A stretch of DNA of 64,000 nucleotides from Gluconobacter potus (GCF_015244705.1 NZ_JABCQF010000006.1:1-64000); one strand, 5' to 3'; shown: positions 39,581 to 52,331, counted from the stretch's first letter. Translations and numbers: made by a program. Notes: generated from the letters alone by a model not told the origin.

Positions 39581-40086
39581 AGAATCTGGGCCGCCGTCCG
39601 GCGAAACGCCTGATAGGATACGGAATAGACCACGACCGTATTGACGACCTGCATGTGGGTCATGACCGAAAAGCCATTGGCGTTCCAGGTGATGGTTTCC
39701 GTCATGGGCGTCCGGATATCGAATAGCGGCTGACCATATTTCTGGCGGACGGCACGCCCCCATTCCTCGGCACAGATCCGGACATCGCCGGAATCCGTAT
39801 CCGTCAGGGCATGAACCTCGACCGAAGCCAGACGGCCGCCCAAAAAATTTACATCCACATTCGACAGGCACGACCCGATCGAAGGCCCCTGCATGACATA
39901 ACGCGCAAAACCCGCTCGCGGCACCGGCGTGGGCAGCGCCATCATTTCCGGATGGCTGAGCTTTGCCTCCGGAACACTCATACCCAGAGCCAGCCCTTCC
40001 CAGATCACGGCGGGAGCGGCCTGCGCCGGAACGGCAACCATCAGTGCAAGCGCGAGCAGAACACCCGTTGCGGGTTTATAAGCCAC
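39577..40086 (-). CDS. exported protein of unknown function
   Basis: A 169-residue protein with a clear signal peptide (GVLLALALMVAVPAQAAPA). The mature part has alternating strands (SCLSNVDVNFLGGRLASVEV, TITWNANGFSVMTHMQVVNT, VVVYSVSY) and two cysteines (SCLSN and RICAEEW) that could form a disulfide. I do not recognise the family. It is convergent with nth, overlapping by 4 bases, and lies 64 bases after comEC's end on the same strand's other side. Confidence 0.7.
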   Translation of the reverse strand: MAYKPATGVLLALALMVAVPAQAAPAVIWEGLALGMSVPEAKLSHPEMMALPTPVPRAGFARYVMQGPSIGSCLSNVDVNFLGGRLASVEVHALTDTDSGDVRICAEEWGRAVRQKYGQPLFDIRTPMTETITWNANGFSVMTHMQVVNTVVVYSVSYQAFRRTAAQIL

Positions 40087-40150
40087 GATAGCGGACCTCC
40101 TTGTGCGGCGATCCTACAGGGCGATTGCTTTCCAAAAGGTTGAGAGATGC

Positions 40151-42352
40151 TCACTCAGACTGGGCCAGAGGCAGATTGGGCATGCCATGCCAGCCCACGG
40201 GGGGCACCCAGAGCCGGTTGCCCCGCCAGCTCCGGTCCGACACGACCGTAAGACCGCGCCCCGCAAACACGCTGTAGGCCCCATCCCGCCAGACCGAAAA
40301 CCGGTCGATGGACGGCACATCCGGGCAGCCTTTCCGCGCAGGCGAGGCACTGATGAACAGGCTCACGCCCTCGCACTGCTCCATGGTCGGCAGCGTATTG
40401 CCATCCGAAGCATCACGGACACGCAGCAGGACAGTCTGTGCACCAAGAGGCATCCGGCACGGACCGGACAGGCATCCTGACGGCAACGGCGCCGTAGGAA
40501 GGGCAAGGGCCTGCTGCCAGTCCTCCAGTGTGCGGCGTTGCAGGCTGGAATGGGGGCCGACCAGAAGCACACCCTGATGACGCACAGCCATCAGTCCCGC
40601 ATCCGGGGAAACGAGAATATCCGGCTTCGGCGCAAGCCAGATTGAGACCAGCCCAACTGCAATCGGCAGCAACCCAGCAAGGCATACCCTGCCTTTCCAC
40701 AGACACAGGAAACACAGCCCAAGCATCACCAGAAGCAGGCCCCAGCCCGGCATTGCGGGCACGGGTTGATGCGCCATCGGAAACGCCGCCACACGCTCCG
40801 CCAACGCCTGCACGATCCGGATTCCTACGCCCATGAGCTTCAGGAACGGGGCTTCGGCATGGAACGGCATCGCCACGAGGGCCAGAAGTCCGACCGGCAT
40901 GATCCAGACCGCCGCCAGCGGAACAGCCACAAGATTGGCCAGCACAAACCAAGGCTGAAGCGCGCCGAAATGCGCCATACTGACCGGCAGGGTCGCCAGT
41001 CCGGCCAGAAGGCTCGTCAGAACAAGCGCGGCACAGTGGGATGCCACAACGCGATACCACTCCCCCTCACCCCGCAGGCGCATAAGCGGCTCACGCAAGG
41101 CACCATACCCCGCGATCAGCCCCATCACGGCGGCAAAAGACATCTGGAACGACACATCGACGACCGAGACCGGCGAAACCAGCAGGATCAGAAGCGCCAC
41201 GATGGACAGCGAGCGCATGGACAGCACGCGCCGCCCGGTCACGATGGCCAGCGTCACGATACTGGCCATGCCCAGCGCGCGAAGGCTGGGAAGATGCGCC
41301 CCTGTCAGCATCACATAACCCACCCCGGCCAGCAGTCCGGCAACAGCGGCGATCTGCCGGCATGGCCAGCGCAGGGCGACATATTCAATAGCCGCCAGAC
41401 CACAGCGCAGCGTCACAATGACAGCCGCCATCACCAGCCCCAGATGCAGCCCGGCCACAGCAAGAAGATGCGCCAGTCCCGAAGCGGAAAACGTCTCACG
41501 CGTATGCTGGTCGATGCTTCCCGCCTCTCCTGCCAGAAACGTGGCGGCAATGGCAGCAGTCTGGTCGGACAGGGCAGCATTGGCACGCAGAGCCACGGTT
41601 TCACGCAGGGATTCAAGCCACGATTGATGGGAGGGCGCGCCTGAAAGGCTGGCCGGACCGAGCGCATAGCCGCTCCCGGCCAGCCCCGAGAACCACGCCT
41701 CCCGCTGAAGATCCCGCCCGCCGGGCCAGGAAGGCGGCGGCGGTGCGCGCAGCATGGTGCGCAGGCGGATCGTGCTTCCAGGCTCGGGAAGCAGGTCGTC
41801 ATCATCGCGCAGACGGATATGCAGCGTCCGGCGTAACGGAGCCATTCCGGCATCGACAGGCGTCTCGAACACGGCATCCGCCAGAGTCACGCGATGACCG
41901 TCATCCTCGTCGTCATTCCGGGGCGGCAGGATTTCCAGCGACTGGACGCGCCCGGTCAGGACCGTCGCGTGGGTCGGAAGGGCCGGCATCGGCGGCTGCA
42001 TCCGGGCCTGAAACGCCAGATCGCCAAACCCGATCGCCGCAGAGAGCAGCGCGAATCCCAGCAGACGCGGAAACAGCCGCTGCCAGCCCCACCAGAAACA
42101 GGCGCCCCCCGTCAGGATCGGCAGAACCGTGACGAGCACAACACACAGTACGGAAGGCTCGAACGGCAGAACCAGATACAGCATGGCCCCGAGCCCCCCC
42201 GCGACCGGAAGCCAGCAGATCATCTGCCGCCCCTGCTCCAGAAAGAACCGGATGATGGCGGACGGTGGCGTCAGTGCAGAGTCAGGGGACTCTGCACGGG
42301 CCAGAAGTTCGTCCGTATCGAGGTCCGGAACGGAAAGGGGCTCTGTCTTCAC
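40151..42352 (-). CDS. comEC: ComEC/Rec2-type DNA uptake channel protein
   Basis: A 733-residue polytopic inner-membrane protein that carries transforming single-stranded DNA in competent bacteria. The N-terminal DUF4131 region is followed by the Competence domain with FSASGLAHLLAVAGLHLGLV and about ten helices (residues 245-580). The C-terminal part (from about 580) is short and lacks the HxHxDH motif of the metallo-beta-lactamase nuclease domain, as in many alphaproteobacterial ComECs. dprA lies at 48260. Transport function is inferred from the family. Confidence 0.88.
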   Translation of the reverse strand: MKTEPLSVPDLDTDELLARAESPDSALTPPSAIIRFFLEQGRQMICWLPVAGGLGAMLYLVLPFEPSVLCVVLVTVLPILTGGACFWWGWQRLFPRLLGFALLSAAIGFGDLAFQARMQPPMPALPTHATVLTGRVQSLEILPPRNDDEDDGHRVTLADAVFETPVDAGMAPLRRTLHIRLRDDDDLLPEPGSTIRLRTMLRAPPPPSWPGGRDLQREAWFSGLAGSGYALGPASLSGAPSHQSWLESLRETVALRANAALSDQTAAIAATFLAGEAGSIDQHTRETFSASGLAHLLAVAGLHLGLVMAAVIVTLRCGLAAIEYVALRWPCRQIAAVAGLLAGVGYVMLTGAHLPSLRALGMASIVTLAIVTGRRVLSMRSLSIVALLILLVSPVSVVDVSFQMSFAAVMGLIAGYGALREPLMRLRGEGEWYRVVASHCAALVLTSLLAGLATLPVSMAHFGALQPWFVLANLVAVPLAAVWIMPVGLLALVAMPFHAEAPFLKLMGVGIRIVQALAERVAAFPMAHQPVPAMPGWGLLLVMLGLCFLCLWKGRVCLAGLLPIAVGLVSIWLAPKPDILVSPDAGLMAVRHQGVLLVGPHSSLQRRTLEDWQQALALPTAPLPSGCLSGPCRMPLGAQTVLLRVRDASDGNTLPTMEQCEGVSLFISASPARKGCPDVPSIDRFSVWRDGAYSVFAGRGLTVVSDRSWRGNRLWVPPVGWHGMPNLPLAQSE

Positions 42353-42427
42353 GGACAGGACCGTAACGGATTTTTCCGCAGGACGCGCCTCCTCACTCGA
42401 GGCCGACGTATCCCGAACAGACTTCCC

Positions 42428-43153
42428 TTACTGCGACAGGTGAAGCGCCTGCTTCAGACCAGCAACATCCTGTTCCAGCTCAAAGCCAGTGCTGCCCGGC
42501 TGAAACAGCTTTGCGGTCGCAAGATTCCCAGTCACGACAGGCTCGAATCCGGCTGCCCTCACCAGCGCTTCCACCTGCGATACTGCTCCCGCATCATCTC
42601 CGGCAACCGGCACGGCCAGCAAAGGTGGAGCACGATGCGCTTCAGAGCGGAGCGTGGTCATGTCAATCGAGTTGAACGCCCGCACCACATGCGCCGACGG
42701 GAAATAACGCTGCGTCGTCACCCCCGCCCCGTCCTTCTGCGCGGTCTCTGCGATAGGCCCGTCCCGCCACGGATAGGGATTGGACGGATCAAGCACGACC
42801 TTGTCCAGCAACGTCCGGCTGAGCTGCGGACCAAGCTTCGGGATGGCACCATAGGGCACGGCGAGGACAACGACATCTCCGTAGGCCGCCGCCTGCGCCG
42901 GGGTTCCGGCTGTGGCGAGCGGGCCCAGCGAGGTGGCCAGTGATTGTGCCTCGGTCAGGGAACGGGCTGAGACCATGACGTGGTAGCCCGCATGAACCCA
43001 GAGTTCAGCCAGCGTCGTGCCGACATGGCCGGTGCCGATGATGCCGATCCGGGTCTTCTGGGTGCCGGTATCCACAGCAACGGCATTGCTGACGGTGGCC
43101 AGACCGGCGAGCGCTGCGAGGAAGGGGCGTCGTCTGAGAGGAAAGGCCGTCAT
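42428..43153 (-). CDS. exported NAD(P)-binding reductase-like protein (F420-type)
   Basis: A 241-residue protein with the nucleotide-binding fold of F420H2:NADP oxidoreductase relatives (RIGIIGTGHVGTTLAELWVH, VVVLAVPYGAIPKLG, VVLDPSNPYPW, VVRAFNSIDM). It begins with a Tat-like signal (LRRRPFLAALAGLATVSNAV), unusual for such a fold. The ATG at 43153 overlaps the cupin stop in an ATGA arrangement (a second ATG lies at 43165). NADP in the periplasm is scarce, so it may use a preloaded cofactor or the signal may be an anchor. Confidence 0.75.
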   Translation of the reverse strand: MTAFPLRRRPFLAALAGLATVSNAVAVDTGTQKTRIGIIGTGHVGTTLAELWVHAGYHVMVSARSLTEAQSLATSLGPLATAGTPAQAAAYGDVVVLAVPYGAIPKLGPQLSRTLLDKVVLDPSNPYPWRDGPIAETAQKDGAGVTTQRYFPSAHVVRAFNSIDMTTLRSEAHRAPPLLAVPVAGDDAGAVSQVEALVRAAGFEPVVTGNLATAKLFQPGSTGFELEQDVAGLKQALHLSQ

Positions 43154-43737
43154 GAAGGATGCCATTCCCGCGCGAGAACACCTGCTGCGCCCTGGACCGG
43201 ATCAGTCTTCGGGAATGGCAGGCCGTGGATGCGCGCGCGCTGTTCTGCTGTCGGGGCGGCACGAAGGATGTCAAAGGACTGGTTTGGCGGATAGGCGCCT
43301 ATGACGGTAAAATCTTCGTCCGAGCCGAGATTACAGTGCCCCGTGCCGGCCGGAAGCACGGCGATGTCACCCCCACGCACCTCGACTGTCCGGGCCTTCG
43401 GGCCTCCGAGCATCAGGCGTGCGGAACCGTTGGAAAAGCCCAGAACCTCGTGTCCCAGGCTGTGATAGTGGTGAAACGGGTAAACCCCGTTGCGCCACTG
43501 CGGCGGCCAGCCGTTATGGGCGAACAGGTCCTCGTACACCGCCTCACGGTCCGGCCCGGCTTCGAGCGCGTTGCGATACACGATGACGGGAAGATCCGGA
43601 TTGTTCGGAACCCAGTCATTGGCCCGCAGCGTGAAAACGTCCACGCGGGAGGTCGTAGCCCTGGCATGATGGATCCTGCCCTCTCCGAAGGTCAGTCCCA
43701 GCCCTGCCAGCAGGGCGTTGAAATCGCGTCGGTTCAT
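43150..43737 (-). CDS. Tat-exported cupin-domain protein
   Basis: A 195-residue protein with a Tat-type N-terminus (MNRRDFNALLAGLGL) and a single cupin: FHHYHSLGHEVLGFSNG carries the histidines of motif 1, and VRGGDIAVLPAGTGH is motif 2. It is cotranscribed with the reductase-like gene downstream (4-base overlap). The start at ATG 43737 is fixed by the Tat signal; the frame continues upstream opposite gltX but that part is not coding. The substrate is unknown. It is a metal-binding dioxygenase, isomerase or sensor candidate. Confidence 0.78.
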   Translation of the reverse strand: MNRRDFNALLAGLGLTFGEGRIHHARATTSRVDVFTLRANDWVPNNPDLPVIVYRNALEAGPDREAVYEDLFAHNGWPPQWRNGVYPFHHYHSLGHEVLGFSNGSARLMLGGPKARTVEVRGGDIAVLPAGTGHCNLGSDEDFTVIGAYPPNQSFDILRAAPTAEQRARIHGLPFPKTDPVQGAAGVLAREWHPS

Positions 43738-43935
43738 TGGAAAGGTACCACCTACACTATTGAAGGTCAGGATAGGCAGGTTCGGCAGAGGGCAGGAAAT
43801 CACACGCGCTTGAAGAGGCTTAGCTTTTTGTAAGACACGGCGTTTTGACGGCCGGGTTCGGAATATGAACCTGCCCTGTGCCGGACCCTGCGCTGGCGGA
43901 TGGAAGCGCGGCGCAGAGCGTGATATGACGGCGAC
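43738..43935. promoter_or_regulatory. divergent intergenic region between cupin and gltX
   Basis: About 200 bases that must contain promoters for the leftward cupin/reductase pair and the rightward gltX-pyrB run. I could not identify a clear -35/-10 pair or a terminator. Confidence 0.35.
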
Positions 43936-45354
43936 ATGACCATCCGTACGCGATTTGCCCCCTCCCCGACGGGCCTGCTGCATGTCGGCAATGCCCGCGC
44001 CGCCCTGTTCAATTTCCTCTTTGCCCGCCATCACGGCGGCGAATTTCTTCTGAGGATCGAGGACACCGACAAGGAACGCTCCACCCAGAAGGCTGTGGAC
44101 GTGATCTTTGACGGTCTGGCCTGGATGGGGATCGAGGCAGATGCGGAACCGGTTTTCCAGTCCGCGCGTCAGGACCGCCATACGGAAGTCGCGCTGGAGC
44201 TTCTGGCCAAGGGGCAGGCCTACAAGTGCTTCTGCACGCCGGAAGAGCTGACCGCCATGCGCGAGAAGGCCATGGCCGAGAAGCGCCCGCCCCGTTACGA
44301 CGGCACCTGGCGGGATCGCGACCCGTCCGAGGCCCCTGAAGGCGCGCCTTATGTGGTGCGTCTGAAGGCACCGCGCGAGGGCGAGACCGTCATCAAGGAT
44401 CTGGTGCAGGGCGAAGTCCGCGTGGCGAATGCGGAGATGGACGATCTGATCCTGCTGCGTTCGGATGGCACGCCGACCTATCTGCATGCCGTGGTTGTTG
44501 ACGATCATGACATGGAGATCACCCATGTCATGCGTGGGGACGATCATCTGACGAACACGTTCCGTCAGGCCATGATCTATCGCGCCATGGGCTGGGACCT
44601 GCCGCATTTCGCGCATCTGCCGCTGATTCATGGCCCGGATGGCGCCAAGCTGTCCAAGCGTCACGGTGCGCAGTCGGTCGTGGACTTCCGTGAGGAAGGC
44701 TATCTGCCGGAAGCCCTGTGCAACTACCTGCTGCGTCTGGGCTGGGGCCATGGCGATGCCGAGGTCCTCTCCCGTGAAGAGCAGATCAAGCTGTTCGATC
44801 TGGACGGCGTGGGCCGGTCCCCGTCGCGCATGGACTACGTCAAACTGGCGCATCTGAACGGAATCTGGATGCGTCAGGCCGATGACGAGCGCCTGACAAA
44901 TGACGTCATGGAGCGCCTTCAGGGCCGCGAAGGCGTGGTGACGAACGACAAGACCCGCGCACGCATCCTTGCGATGATGCCGGGCCTCAAGGAACGCGCC
45001 AAGACGCTGGTGGAACTGGCGGATAATGCGGCCTTCGCAGGCTTCACCCTGCCACTGACCTTCACGCCCAAGGCTGAAAAGCTGCTCGGCGAAGACGGAC
45101 GCAAGGTCCTCGAAGGCGTCGGCAAGGAGCTGGCCGCTCTCAAGGATTTCACGCCCGAAGCCATCGACGCCACGCTGCGCGCCTATGCCGAGAAGCATGA
45201 AATCAAGCTTGGCTCCGTGGCCCAGCCGCTGCGCGCCGCCATGACGGGTTCCACGACGTCTCCGGGCATTGACCTGACGCTGTCGGCTCTGGGGCAGGAC
45301 GAGGTCCTGGCCCGCATTGCGGCCGTTCTGGCTGCCGGGTCTGTCGATGCCTGA
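43936..45354 (+). CDS. gltX: glutamyl-tRNA synthetase
   Basis: Class I aminoacyl-tRNA synthetase charging tRNA-Glu (and often mischarging tRNA-Gln in Alphaproteobacteria, corrected by GatCAB). The 472-residue protein has the HIGH-type motif in [17 protein letters not shown] and the KMSKS-type motif [23 protein letters not shown] and the C-terminal helical anticodon-binding domain follow. Length is normal. Its end overlaps pyrB by 8 bases. Confidence 0.97.
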   Translation: MTIRTRFAPSPTGLLHVGNARAALFNFLFARHHGGEFLLRIEDTDKERSTQKAVDVIFDGLAWMGIEADAEPVFQSARQDRHTEVALELLAKGQAYKCFCTPEELTAMREKAMAEKRPPRYDGTWRDRDPSEAPEGAPYVVRLKAPREGETVIKDLVQGEVRVANAEMDDLILLRSDGTPTYLHAVVVDDHDMEITHVMRGDDHLTNTFRQAMIYRAMGWDLPHFAHLPLIHGPDGAKLSKRHGAQSVVDFREEGYLPEALCNYLLRLGWGHGDAEVLSREEQIKLFDLDGVGRSPSRMDYVKLAHLNGIWMRQADDERLTNDVMERLQGREGVVTNDKTRARILAMMPGLKERAKTLVELADNAAFAGFTLPLTFTPKAEKLLGEDGRKVLEGVGKELAALKDFTPEAIDATLRAYAEKHEIKLGSVAQPLRAAMTGSTTSPGIDLTLSALGQDEVLARIAAVLAAGSVDA

Positions 45355-46288
45355 GCGGCCTTCCGTCCCCCGGCATCTGCTGGGAATCGAGGGGCTGTCG
45401 GCTGAACAGCTCGTACCGTTCCTCGATCTGGCGGAAAGCTACGCGCTTCTGAGCCGTTCGCGTTCCGCGCCGCGTGATGCGCTGCGGGGACGGACGGTCA
45501 TCAACCTGTTCTACGAGGACAGCACCCGGACCCGCACGAGTTTCGAACTCGCGGGCAAGCGGCTGGGCGCGGATGTGATCAACATGTCCGTCGCCACGAG
45601 TTCGGTGAACAAGGGCGAGACGCTTCTGGATACGGCAGCAACGCTGAACGCCATGCGCTGTGACCTGCTGGTCGTGCGGCATGCGCAATCCGGAGCCCCT
45701 GCTCTTCTGTCGCAGAAGGTCGAGGCCAGTGTCGTCAATGCGGGCGATGGCACGCATGAACATCCGACACAGGCGCTGCTCGATGCGCTGACGATCCGCC
45801 GTCATTTTGGTCGACTTGAGGGCCTTACAGTCGCAATCTGCGGTGATGTCGGACACAGCCGTGTGGCACGGTCCAACATTCATCTGCTGACGGCGTTCGG
45901 AAACCGGGTCCGTCTGGCAGGACCGCCAACGCTCCTGCCCGGCGCCATGGCCGGACTTGGCAATGTCGAGCTGTATTCCGACATGGACCGCGCTCTTGAA
46001 GGCGCGGATGTCGTCATGTCCCTGCGCCTGCAGAAAGAGCGTATGGGGGCCGGTCTGGTCCCCAGTGCACGGGAATATTTCCACTTCTTCGGGCTGGACC
46101 GCAGACGTCTGGCGCTGGCAAAACCCGGTGCCCTCGTCATGCATCCGGGGCCGATGAACCGTGGTGTGGAAATCGCTTCGGACGTAGCGGATTCGGATCA
46201 GAGCGTGATTTCCGAACAGGTTGAAATGGGCGTGGCTGTGCGGATGGCGGTTCTGGACCGCCTGTCCCGGGCACGGATGCCGACATGA
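45347..46288 (+). CDS. pyrB: aspartate carbamoyltransferase catalytic subunit
   Basis: Catalyses the first committed step of pyrimidine synthesis: carbamoyl phosphate plus aspartate to carbamoyl aspartate. The 313-residue protein has the carbamoyl-phosphate loop [33 protein letters not shown], the [17 protein letters not shown] motif and [13 protein letters not shown]. The ATG at 45347 is inside the end of gltX. It overlaps the pseudo-dihydroorotase by 4 bases, the arrangement in which PyrC' helps assemble the complex in Pseudomonas. Confidence 0.96.
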   Translation: MPERPSVPRHLLGIEGLSAEQLVPFLDLAESYALLSRSRSAPRDALRGRTVINLFYEDSTRTRTSFELAGKRLGADVINMSVATSSVNKGETLLDTAATLNAMRCDLLVVRHAQSGAPALLSQKVEASVVNAGDGTHEHPTQALLDALTIRRHFGRLEGLTVAICGDVGHSRVARSNIHLLTAFGNRVRLAGPPTLLPGAMAGLGNVELYSDMDRALEGADVVMSLRLQKERMGAGLVPSAREYFHFFGLDRRRLALAKPGALVMHPGPMNRGVEIASDVADSDQSVISEQVEMGVAVRMAVLDRLSRARMPT

Positions 46289-47586
46289 GTGATATCGTTT
46301 TTGAAAATGTCCGCCTGATCGACCCGGCCTTAGGCCGCGATGAGACCGGACGGCTTGTGGTACGTCAGGGCAAGATCATCGCCTGCGAGGACGGCTCGCT
46401 TCCCGAAGGGACACGAGTCATTGACGGCGCGGGGGCCATTCTGTGTCCGGGGCTGGTGGATATGCGCGTGACGCTTGGGGAGCCGGGATCGGAATATCGC
46501 GAGAGCGTCTCCTCTGGCGCCCGGGCGGCTGTGGCCGGCGGCATCACGACCATGGCGGTCCTGCCCAACACCTCGCCCCCGATCGACAACCCGGCCCTCG
46601 TGCATCTCCTGCGGGTCCGTGGCGAAGAGACGGGTATGGTCTCGATCCATCCTTACGGCGCGCTGACACGCGGCTGCGAGGGCGGGGAAATGGCCGAACT
46701 CGGCCTGCTCCAGAACGCCGGAGCAGTAGCATTTACGGACGGGACGAGGGCCATTTCGGACGCCAAGCAGATGCGCAATCTGCTGTCCTATTCGCGCTTC
46801 ATCGACGCCATCGTGGTGCAGCATCCGGAAGAACCTTCTCTCGCCAAAGGCGCCTGCGCCACGGCCGGAGCGCGGGCGGTGCGGATGGGGCTGCCCTCGG
46901 TTCCGGCAGAAGCCGAAGCCATCATGATCGCGCGGGATCTGCGTCTGGCAGCGATGACGGGCGCACGGCTGCATTTCGCGCATGTCTCGACGGCGGAAGG
47001 ACTGGACCTGATCCGCGAGGCCAAGAGCCGTGGCATCCGGGTGACCTGCGATACGGCACCGCCCTATTTTGCCATGACCGAAGACGATATCGGCGATTTC
47101 CGCACCTATGCGAAACTGTCCCCCCCCCTCCGCAACGAAGCGGACCGCAAAGCCGTCTGCGCCGCGCTGGCGGATGGCACGATCGACGCCGTAGCATCGG
47201 ATCATGCGCCGGCGGATGCCGATGACAAGCGGCTGCCATTTGCACAGGCACGGGCGGGCGGAACAGGACTGGTCACCCTTCTGGGCGTCACGCTTGGCGC
47301 TGGGCTGCCGTTGATTGATGCCCTGCGTCTGGTGACCTCGGCCCCTGCGGCACTACTTGGCCTCAAGGCCGGAACGCTGTCGGTTGGAAGCGATGCCGAT
47401 CTGTGCCTGTTCGATCCGGAAGCCTCCTGGACCGTCGTGGCCGGAAACCTTCCGGGCCGTGCGCAGAACACGCCCTTCGATGGAAAAGACCTGAAGGGTC
47501 GCGTCCTGCGAACCTTCAAACGCGGCGTGGAAGTCTTCACCGCGGATGAGCTGTCCGGTGATGAACAGGCGGGAGCCGCTTCATGA
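46285..47586 (+). CDS. pyrX: dihydroorotase-like protein lacking catalytic residues (PyrC'/PyrX)
   Basis: A 433-residue class I dihydroorotase fold that is probably not an active enzyme. The expected DxHxHxREPG motif reads [10 protein letters not shown] at residues 59-68, so both metal histidines (now R61 and T63) and the substrate arginine (G65) are lost. Other landmarks remain: [22 protein letters not shown], and [12 protein letters not shown] (the usual His after DHAP is Ala). In Pseudomonas a similarly defective PyrC' is needed for ATCase assembly. Overlap with pyrB fits that role. A true pyrC should exist elsewhere in the genome. Confidence 0.88.
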   Translation: MSDIVFENVRLIDPALGRDETGRLVVRQGKIIACEDGSLPEGTRVIDGAGAILCPGLVDMRVTLGEPGSEYRESVSSGARAAVAGGITTMAVLPNTSPPIDNPALVHLLRVRGEETGMVSIHPYGALTRGCEGGEMAELGLLQNAGAVAFTDGTRAISDAKQMRNLLSYSRFIDAIVVQHPEEPSLAKGACATAGARAVRMGLPSVPAEAEAIMIARDLRLAAMTGARLHFAHVSTAEGLDLIREAKSRGIRVTCDTAPPYFAMTEDDIGDFRTYAKLSPPLRNEADRKAVCAALADGTIDAVASDHAPADADDKRLPFAQARAGGTGLVTLLGVTLGAGLPLIDALRLVTSAPAALLGLKAGTLSVGSDADLCLFDPEASWTVVAGNLPGRAQNTPFDGKDLKGRVLRTFKRGVEVFTADELSGDEQAGAAS

Positions 47587-48215
47587 GCGGCTTTCAGGCA
47601 CAGCTGATCCTGCTGTCTCTTGTATCCTATGTCATCGGGAGCATCCCGTTCGGGCTGCTTCTGACGGCCGTGGCCGGTGGCGGCGACATCCGCAAGATCG
47701 GCTCGGGCAATATCGGTGCGACCAACGTCCTGCGCACGGGCCGTCGGGGCCTGGCAGCGGCGACGCTTCTGCTGGATGCCCTCAAAGGGGCTCTGGCTGT
47801 CCTGATCGCCCGGTTTTTCTTCCCAGGCGCCAGCGAAACCACCATGGCCGTAGCGGCCGTAGCGGTTGTCATCGGGCACTGTTTCCCGGTCTGGCTCGGT
47901 TTCCGGGGCGGGAAAGGCGTTGCAACGGGGCTCGGAACGATCTGGGTCCTGTGCTGGCTGGTGGGACTGGCCTGCTGCGTGGTCTGGCTGCTGGTTGCAC
48001 GGCTGAGCCGGATTTCCTCGGCCGGAGCGCTGGCGGCATTCCTGCTGGCGCCGGGACTGATGGTACTGTTGTCCGGACGGCCACTACACACGCCGATTCC
48101 GGTGGCGACGCTTCTCATCTCGCTTCTGATCTGGGCCCGGCATTCCAGCAATATTGCCCGGCTTGTGACGGGACGCGAACCGCGCGTGAAGGTTGACCAG
48201 GCATCCCGGCACTAG
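47583..48215 (+). CDS. plsY: acyl-phosphate:glycerol-3-phosphate acyltransferase PlsY
   Basis: Integral membrane enzyme making lysophosphatidate from acyl-phosphate and glycerol-3-phosphate. The 210-residue protein has five or so helices and the family motifs GSIPFGLLL, the GSGNIGATNVLRT loop, the GHCFPVWLGFRGGKGVATGL loop with the conserved Gly-Lys, and HSSNIARL near the end. It overlaps pyrX by 4 bases. Confidence 0.95.
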   Translation: MSGFQAQLILLSLVSYVIGSIPFGLLLTAVAGGGDIRKIGSGNIGATNVLRTGRRGLAAATLLLDALKGALAVLIARFFFPGASETTMAVAAVAVVIGHCFPVWLGFRGGKGVATGLGTIWVLCWLVGLACCVVWLLVARLSRISSAGALAAFLLAPGLMVLLSGRPLHTPIPVATLLISLLIWARHSSNIARLVTGREPRVKVDQASRH

Positions 48216-48259
48216 ATTTTAAGCGTCCGTTAAGAAATCTGTCTTAAGGAAAAGATCCT

Positions 48260-49444
48260 ATGACAGCTTCTCCGGACATGCGCCCCGTTCTGCCCGCAAC
48301 AGACCGAATCGACATACTGCGTCTGGCGCGGACAACGGGCGTCGGCCCGATCAACTTTGCGCGACTGATGACGCAGTACGGCAGTGCGGGCGCTGCCCTT
48401 GCCGCCCTGCCCGGCCGTATGCGCAGGGCGGGACGCCGGGAAGATCCTGTCATTCCGACCGTCTCGCGCATGTCGGATGAGCTGGAACGCCTTGAAAAAC
48501 TGGGCGGAAAGATGCTGGTGCGGGGTGATGCAGACTATCCGCTGCTCCTGTCCTGCATCCCGGATGTCCCGCCTGTCCTGTTCACACTTGGAGACGTCCG
48601 CAAACTCTCAATGCGGTCCGTGGGAATTGTGGGAGCACGCAATGCATCTGCGGCCGGAATCCGGATAGCGGAGAGCCTTTCGGCCGAAATTGCCCATTCG
48701 GGACTGTGCGTGATTTCCGGGCTGGCACGGGGAATCGACTCGGCGGCTCACGCTGCAGCTCTTCATCCCGGACTGACGGTTGCCGCTATCGCGGGCGGTC
48801 TGGATCATGTCTATCCGCCCGAGAATGCCTCCCTTCAGCAGCAGATCGCCGAAAGGGGCTGTCTGGTGACGGAAGCCCTGCTCGGCACAGCTCCGCAGGC
48901 CCGCCATTTCCCACGGCGCAACCGCCTGATCGCCGGGATTTCGCTGGGGTGCCTGATCATTGAAGCGACGGTTGGATCCGGCACGCTGATTACGGCTGAT
49001 CTGGCCCAGTCCTATAACCGCGAACTCCTCGTCGTGCCCGGCTCACCGCTCGATCCCCGGTCACGGGGCGGAAACCAGTTGCTGAAAACAGGCCAGGCCA
49101 CGCTGACAGAAAATATTGACGATATTCTTCAAGTCCTGCCCTCGGTGCTTCCACCGCGCGAAGCAGCGCCCTGGCAGCGTTCATCCGCCCACAGCCCGCC
49201 TTTGACGGGCTTTTCCGAACCTTCCTCGCCCTGGGGCAGCCCTGCCAGCGAAGACTGGATTGATCCGGATCTGGCCCAGAAGACAGTGTGTTCCTTCCTG
49301 TCCGTAACACCGGTAGCAGTTGACGATGTGGTGCGCCGCTGCCAGTTCTCCGTGTCGGCAGTGCTTGCGACGCTGGCCGAGCTTGAGCTCGGCGGGGTCG
49401 TGGAGTTTGTGCCCGGCGGACGCGTGGCGTTGCTGCCGAACTGA
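48260..49444 (+). CDS. dprA: DNA processing protein DprA
   Basis: Binds incoming single-stranded DNA and loads RecA during transformation. The 394-residue protein has an N-terminal helical (SAM-like) domain with DILRLARTTGVGPINFARLM, the Rossmann-like core VGIVGARNASAAGIRIAESL then SGLARGIDSAAHAAAL, ARHFPRRNRLIAGIS and VPGSPLDPRSRGGNQLLK, and a C-terminal winged helix (about 335-390) as in full-length alphaproteobacterial forms. It begins 44 bases after plsY. Confidence 0.96.
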   Translation: MTASPDMRPVLPATDRIDILRLARTTGVGPINFARLMTQYGSAGAALAALPGRMRRAGRREDPVIPTVSRMSDELERLEKLGGKMLVRGDADYPLLLSCIPDVPPVLFTLGDVRKLSMRSVGIVGARNASAAGIRIAESLSAEIAHSGLCVISGLARGIDSAAHAAALHPGLTVAAIAGGLDHVYPPENASLQQQIAERGCLVTEALLGTAPQARHFPRRNRLIAGISLGCLIIEATVGSGTLITADLAQSYNRELLVVPGSPLDPRSRGGNQLLKTGQATLTENIDDILQVLPSVLPPREAAPWQRSSAHSPPLTGFSEPSSPWGSPASEDWIDPDLAQKTVCSFLSVTPVAVDDVVRRCQFSVSAVLATLAELELGGVVEFVPGGRVALLPN

Positions 49445-49469
49445 AGTGACGCGGAATACCGGAGTGGCG

Positions 49470-52166
<2,697 letters not shown>

Positions 52167-52173
52167 AAACAGA

Positions 52174-52212
52174 TCGGGTCGACAGTGTTGCCTGACGGCA
52201 CTGCCGACCCCA
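52174..52212. terminator. strong stem-loop after topA without T-run
   Basis: GGGTCGACAGTG pairs with CACTGCCGACCC (one mismatch) around an 11-base loop. There is no T-run, so it may be an RNA-stabilising or Rho-related 3' structure rather than a normal terminator. The 165 bases up to the next gene hold nothing else. Confidence 0.45.
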
Positions 52213-52331
52213 CATTCGGTCTGGCAAGTCTTTACCGTGGCTGAAGTTTGTGGCGTGGTCGCCTTACGGGAAGCAGCCTTCTTTGCCGTCCCGTCTCCAA
52301 GGACCCCGTCTTGCGTCATGCCGTCCGCCCT

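Noticed and set aside
43738-45198. Upstream two-thirds of a 682-codon minus-strand frame that ends in the cupin gene
   Set aside because: It is antisense to gltX. The cupin's Tat signal marks the true start at 43737.
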